A stretch of DNA of 8,334 bases, taken from positions 1 to 8,334 of the forward strand of contig JANWVS010000065.1 in the NCBI GenBank assembly GCA_025056835.1, in the 5' to 3' direction. Positions 7,401 through 8,334 of the stretch are shown one piece after another. The notes below the pieces were generated by a model that searched no databases, had not been told where the DNA came from, and was given only the letters and a program-made list of their open reading frames with translations. The position numbers and the translations under genes are program-made. This stretch comes from Gemmataceae bacterium. GTDB lineage: Bacteria > Planctomycetota > Planctomycetia > Gemmatales > Gemmataceae. Positions within the stretch are counted from its first letter, which is position 1. Every line of letters starts with the position of its first letter.

Positions 7401-7958
7401 GATTAGCGTGTGCGCACAGGGAGGCAGACGCAGGTCGAAGGCGAGACCGTCGCTCAACGGTTGACCGCGAACGTTCCAATCGAAATACACAGCGTGCGTC
7501 CCGGGTTGGGCGAGCCACAAGCCCAGGTGTTTCCCAGCGAGTTCGCCGAAAACGGCGTCGCTGCCATTGCACTGAATTCTGGTGAGGGCGAGGTTGAACG
7601 AAGGCACGGGAAGGAAGCCCGGTCCCGGACCGGCATGTTCGACCGTCCATTGTCCCGTTCCGCCGGCGAGGAGGCTGCCGAGCAATTCGGCGGTGTAGAC
7701 GGCTTTGACCAGACGCGGCGGGGTCGGTGGACGCTCTGCCGACTTCAGGGCGGCGCGGACGCGGGCCTCGAAGTCGTCGCGCGGCAGCTGGACGAGCACC
7801 CCCCAGCGCTGAAGTTCCGTGCCGAGCCGCTCCGACGGCAAGACGAGGCGCCGCAGCGGAAGTGATTCGCGCGATGCCGGCGGGTCCCAGGCTTGCGCGG
7901 CGGCAAGGCCCGTCAGCGAGAGGAGCCACAGACTCGCGCCGAAGTAGTGCGTCGCCAT
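1437..7958 (-). CDS. Giant exported multi-spanning protein of unknown function, 2173 aa
   Basis: No known family is recognised. Residues 1-23 form a signal peptide ending AQA before Trp24. A large, beta-rich, Trp-rich outer domain (24-999) includes a Ser/Arg-rich linker near 600-630. Four hydrophobic segments follow (1005-1021, 1032-1047, 1056-1071, 1091-1108), with basic loops at 1022-1031 and 1072-1090, so both large domains should lie outside the cytoplasm. The second outer domain (1113-2081) ends in an Ala-rich helical stretch (about 1945-2030). Two more hydrophobic segments (2082-2100, 2111-2138) and a basic tail (2148-2173) close it. Landmarks recur in both halves: HxxW at 425 and 1325, a VxLxG/VEVEG strand at 700-706 and 1873-1879, and LP(x7-8)LWP at 1047 and 2096. 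This suggests duplication and fusion. An ATG at 7958 gives the signal peptide; an in-frame TTG at 7973 overlaps the upstream stop. No strong Shine-Dalgarno is seen. The gene lies 11 bases after the upstream gene, so translation is likely linked. Confidence 0.9.
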   Translation of the reverse strand: MATHYFGASLWLLSLTGLAAAQAWDPPASRESLPLRRLVLPSERLGTELQRWGVLVQLPRDDFEARVRAALKSAERPPTPPRLVKAVYTAELLGSLLAGGTGQWTVEHAGPGPGFLPVPSFNLALTRIQCNGSDAVFGELAGKHLGLWLAQPGTHAVYFDWNVRGQPLSDGLAFDLRLPPCAHTLIDLKLPADHVLTLGKDAGLVVGPMETEQPNQRRWRLVITGKSLVDVVVRRQGEPSGRRRLYAVVESRQQVASGAIQADFDVHLEAVQQAVAEVSFHHDAALHPYEVSVSQAELRSWELTAPAPSGQPAGLTVRLREPRQGRFQVKVRCLAALAADREWTSPWLRPRDAVLRGELVTLAFSAAQPLDRWDAGQFHVLTAQTDKHGGQLIELANLDPEAAAPRRPRGTLQSADTFEAAVRQHTHWSIQPTAMTLTFEASLKGIRGSRYELSLRNPPAPWVVDDVSWEPKEGLRNWSVAEGELLLALHQGLRAGTSAKLTVRWRAPWNERGPWPKSLPIPEPTIGATAERHATYAISLDPPWSATLVKSAVPPTAPPDTVLQAGTVPFFWFQYDQRRLDGAIAVDDGLAVPLPGGGATTSDRSPSPSERNSSRTRSADREAALAARLVAARPWWEKLSHLGSALAGSTMLAPPRLEASRLTSLLRADGTCWHHVRFQVVHWPTVELPVVLPAPARRVLAARLDGHWLTEIQSTASQGGLLVRLPPPGSEPAHVYDLYYESAPHEAVWPGVRRVAFCRPQLPLEPLRQRHVWRLPPGWTPWQQHRLAGWHGGGDVLDRFHPWWHGIDFVVEQLAGNEAPGWLAAQQFAVSTAEAGIRRKTPRDATFGELLQRFLFDGLKEQYPVVLDRQALAEAGIEPELTLSAGALAGTAPFWEAAGLVYVPRPKAPLLTTKARWRQWQSGQALPSGIDDAIAEAVAWGHDAVGQCCRADVWLRTESTVSSAPQEPYPPGLDAFLQQGTEWVVVPGGEEQSLLVVEVGFIRSVGLTGALFVALGIGWWCRRLQPKAAVRLGLTLLVAAVVGVLSLPASLLELGLWPATALFALAAVSYWRLVRTTAKSVGPPSTTRRRFAVGAAGVVLVLTGSVWFARAQGGTADIYTVYYLETANDRPVVLVHPELLKRLEEMQRGPAPAVSGAVVVTARYQGQARGAGSDFQAQFDVFSFADQTVLFLPFAGVELREGVFLRGSPIYPTAAAGKAGYLIPITGRGWQRLTLSFTVAHQALGELHELRCTLPPAPIALLEWQSPTGVAMAPTVRAAGEVRWSGAANQSGTVSAVLGREGQLQVRWRSTAVVAALNEAEVREHYYWDLSPRAPELTAVLSYVPARKNLGRVEVVLPDRMEVLAVEVTGEAAAAPPTWQVVAGPPARRLVVDFPSTVGSPFQLHLRLAPRGLGTEEVLSLRLPAPTSAKSIEGVLAYRLEGKEIADKARNLGVAGLTNEAFAAAWYRAGSRTAVLPTRAYSFRRTAVDAGLDLTVKPLGPRAQLAIDWRVGRTGAAFEIAAAWSCPRPLNYVEVLLPPGGTNLEVVANNVRHWTRHDRLLRLWLDLPAPRVEALLRGKVPTAVDGSSFLVPAVNAVGAESTTTTLTIAGEPGWSLVPLRHSGLEPIDAASGHRYRTEQPSYEAQFQLRPIPTAATMAAATSAAWSADQVIVTTRLAATQPLGDFPAMTLRWRGWAGPTPRLNLSIAPRRLDHRRDGDDHVWTVDLARGGGAALVATIHGVAAAETALTVPRLEINGQPPEQHWLVVAGELQAKTVSGVGEGKLGPAAPLPRWLGLLARPGPAAHWLQVTAADWTCSLAVKPSQQLASGKIAFAEHQWSPDGAGGWLGQSHYLLVPASRRQGHWQWPPELYLQAVEVEGREVLPLLSGDGRLTVALPAQVVVRVRLRWRPVGVVAGGAVRRSAPRLIDLEGGDEHFSLLVPPDWRGPAAAAGDQETERLAALARAAALAALAVRKDGGEAERPLYAAWRQRFLTLLRHWEYLARLRGDASQQTAAARLRKEYQPLLPAEAPVAAKSAESVVEWSTGLSEDGRPWRFVGELPQGLQLEPATHRSDIGAGRREMVVLAAILVLLMAWLPGGLRIGMALWPEQVGIAAALGCALWGLSFLALALVTLAAVGRLTMTAAWFHRRWRRGRAAAEAGSSQRARPNAANP

Positions 7959-7969
7959 GCCAGGATCGC

Positions 7970-8334
7970 TCAACTCGTCGGACCGGCACCCGCGCCCAGC
8001 GGCGGGGCATCCACCGTGGACGGCTCACGCGGCTTCGGACCGCTCTGCCGCCGCGACAGCGACGAACCTTCTTGCCACTGGGCAAACCCCGGCATGAAGA
8101 CGACCTGGCGGCGATAACGCTCCTGCAACAATCGTTGCAGACCAAGCAGACCGAGCAGCACGACCGCACCCGGTTGACAACCATACAGCAGCGCGGGAAC
8201 GAAGGCCCGCCACCGCAGCGCCACGGCCAAGGCCCCCAGGACCGCGGCGCCCAGCATGAGACCACGCAGCCAGCGCGGCAAGGGCAGCAACATCCAACCG
8301 AGGCCGAGCAGCACCAACGTCCCCGAACAGACCA
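7970..8334 (-). CDS. Membrane protein, C-terminal 120 residues (5' end cut by window)
   Basis: The frame is open to the right edge, so the start is outside. The visible part has about three hydrophobic segments (visible residues 6-18, 24-41 and 46-68). A basic stretch QERYRRQVVFMPGF follows, and a Ser/Pro-rich tail GPKPREPSTVDAPP ends it. After the last membrane segment the Arg-rich stretch suggests the tail is cytoplasmic. Three hydrophobic segments at the very end resemble the terminal membrane bundles of the giant protein just downstream, so this may be the end of a related large protein. That is inference from architecture only. The TGA stop at 7970-7972 lies 11 bases before the giant gene's ATG and overlaps an in-frame TTG (TTGA), which fits one operon. 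Function is unknown. Confidence 0.8.
   Translation of the reverse strand, partial: VCSGTLVLLGLGWMLLPLPRWLRGLMLGAAVLGALAVALRWRAFVPALLYGCQPGAVVLLGLLGLQRLLQERYRRQVVFMPGFAQWQEGSSLSRRQSGPKPREPSTVDAPPLGAGAGPTS

Overview
The window is GC-rich and reads best as a piece of a planctomycete chromosome, probably Gemmataceae-like. This is inference, not a database match. Three things suggest it: a Ser/Thr kinase with an H-C-D catalytic loop of a kind I associate with planctomycetes, a very large exported/membrane protein of about 2170 residues, and weak or absent Shine-Dalgarno sites. There are four protein genes, two of them cut by the window ends. I found no mobile element, CRISPR array, tRNA or rRNA.

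Layout. At 1-533 (minus) lies the N-terminal part of a Ser/Thr protein kinase; its 3' end is off the left edge. Its upstream region (534-about 660) has a good Shine-Dalgarno site, a sigma70-like promoter candidate and an unusual AT-rich tandem 12-bp repeat just downstream of that promoter. From about 660 to 885 I see no gene. A weak plus-strand promoter candidate (886-913) is followed directly by a long hairpin with a U7 tract (920-979), a convincing intrinsic terminator or attenuator on the plus strand. It sits 16 bases before the ATG of a small DUF488 (YeaO-like) gene at 996-1382 (plus).

That gene converges on the giant gene at 1437-7958 (minus), with 54 bases between the stop codons and no clear terminator there. 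The giant gene encodes an exported, multi-spanning protein of unknown function. Its upstream neighbour, 7970-8334 (minus), is the 3' end of another membrane-protein gene. The two are 11 bases apart and almost certainly share a transcript.

How the genes relate. The giant protein and its upstream partner look like one cell-envelope operon. The giant protein appears to be a fusion of two related halves. Each half has an N-terminal export or membrane signal, a large beta-rich outer domain and a terminal membrane bundle, with three or four recognisable landmarks repeated between halves. The kinase and the DUF488 gene lie beyond the operon's 3' end and have no evident functional link to it. The two most unusual items are the structured terminator/attenuator before DUF488 and the bimodular giant protein with an internal signal-peptide-like segment.
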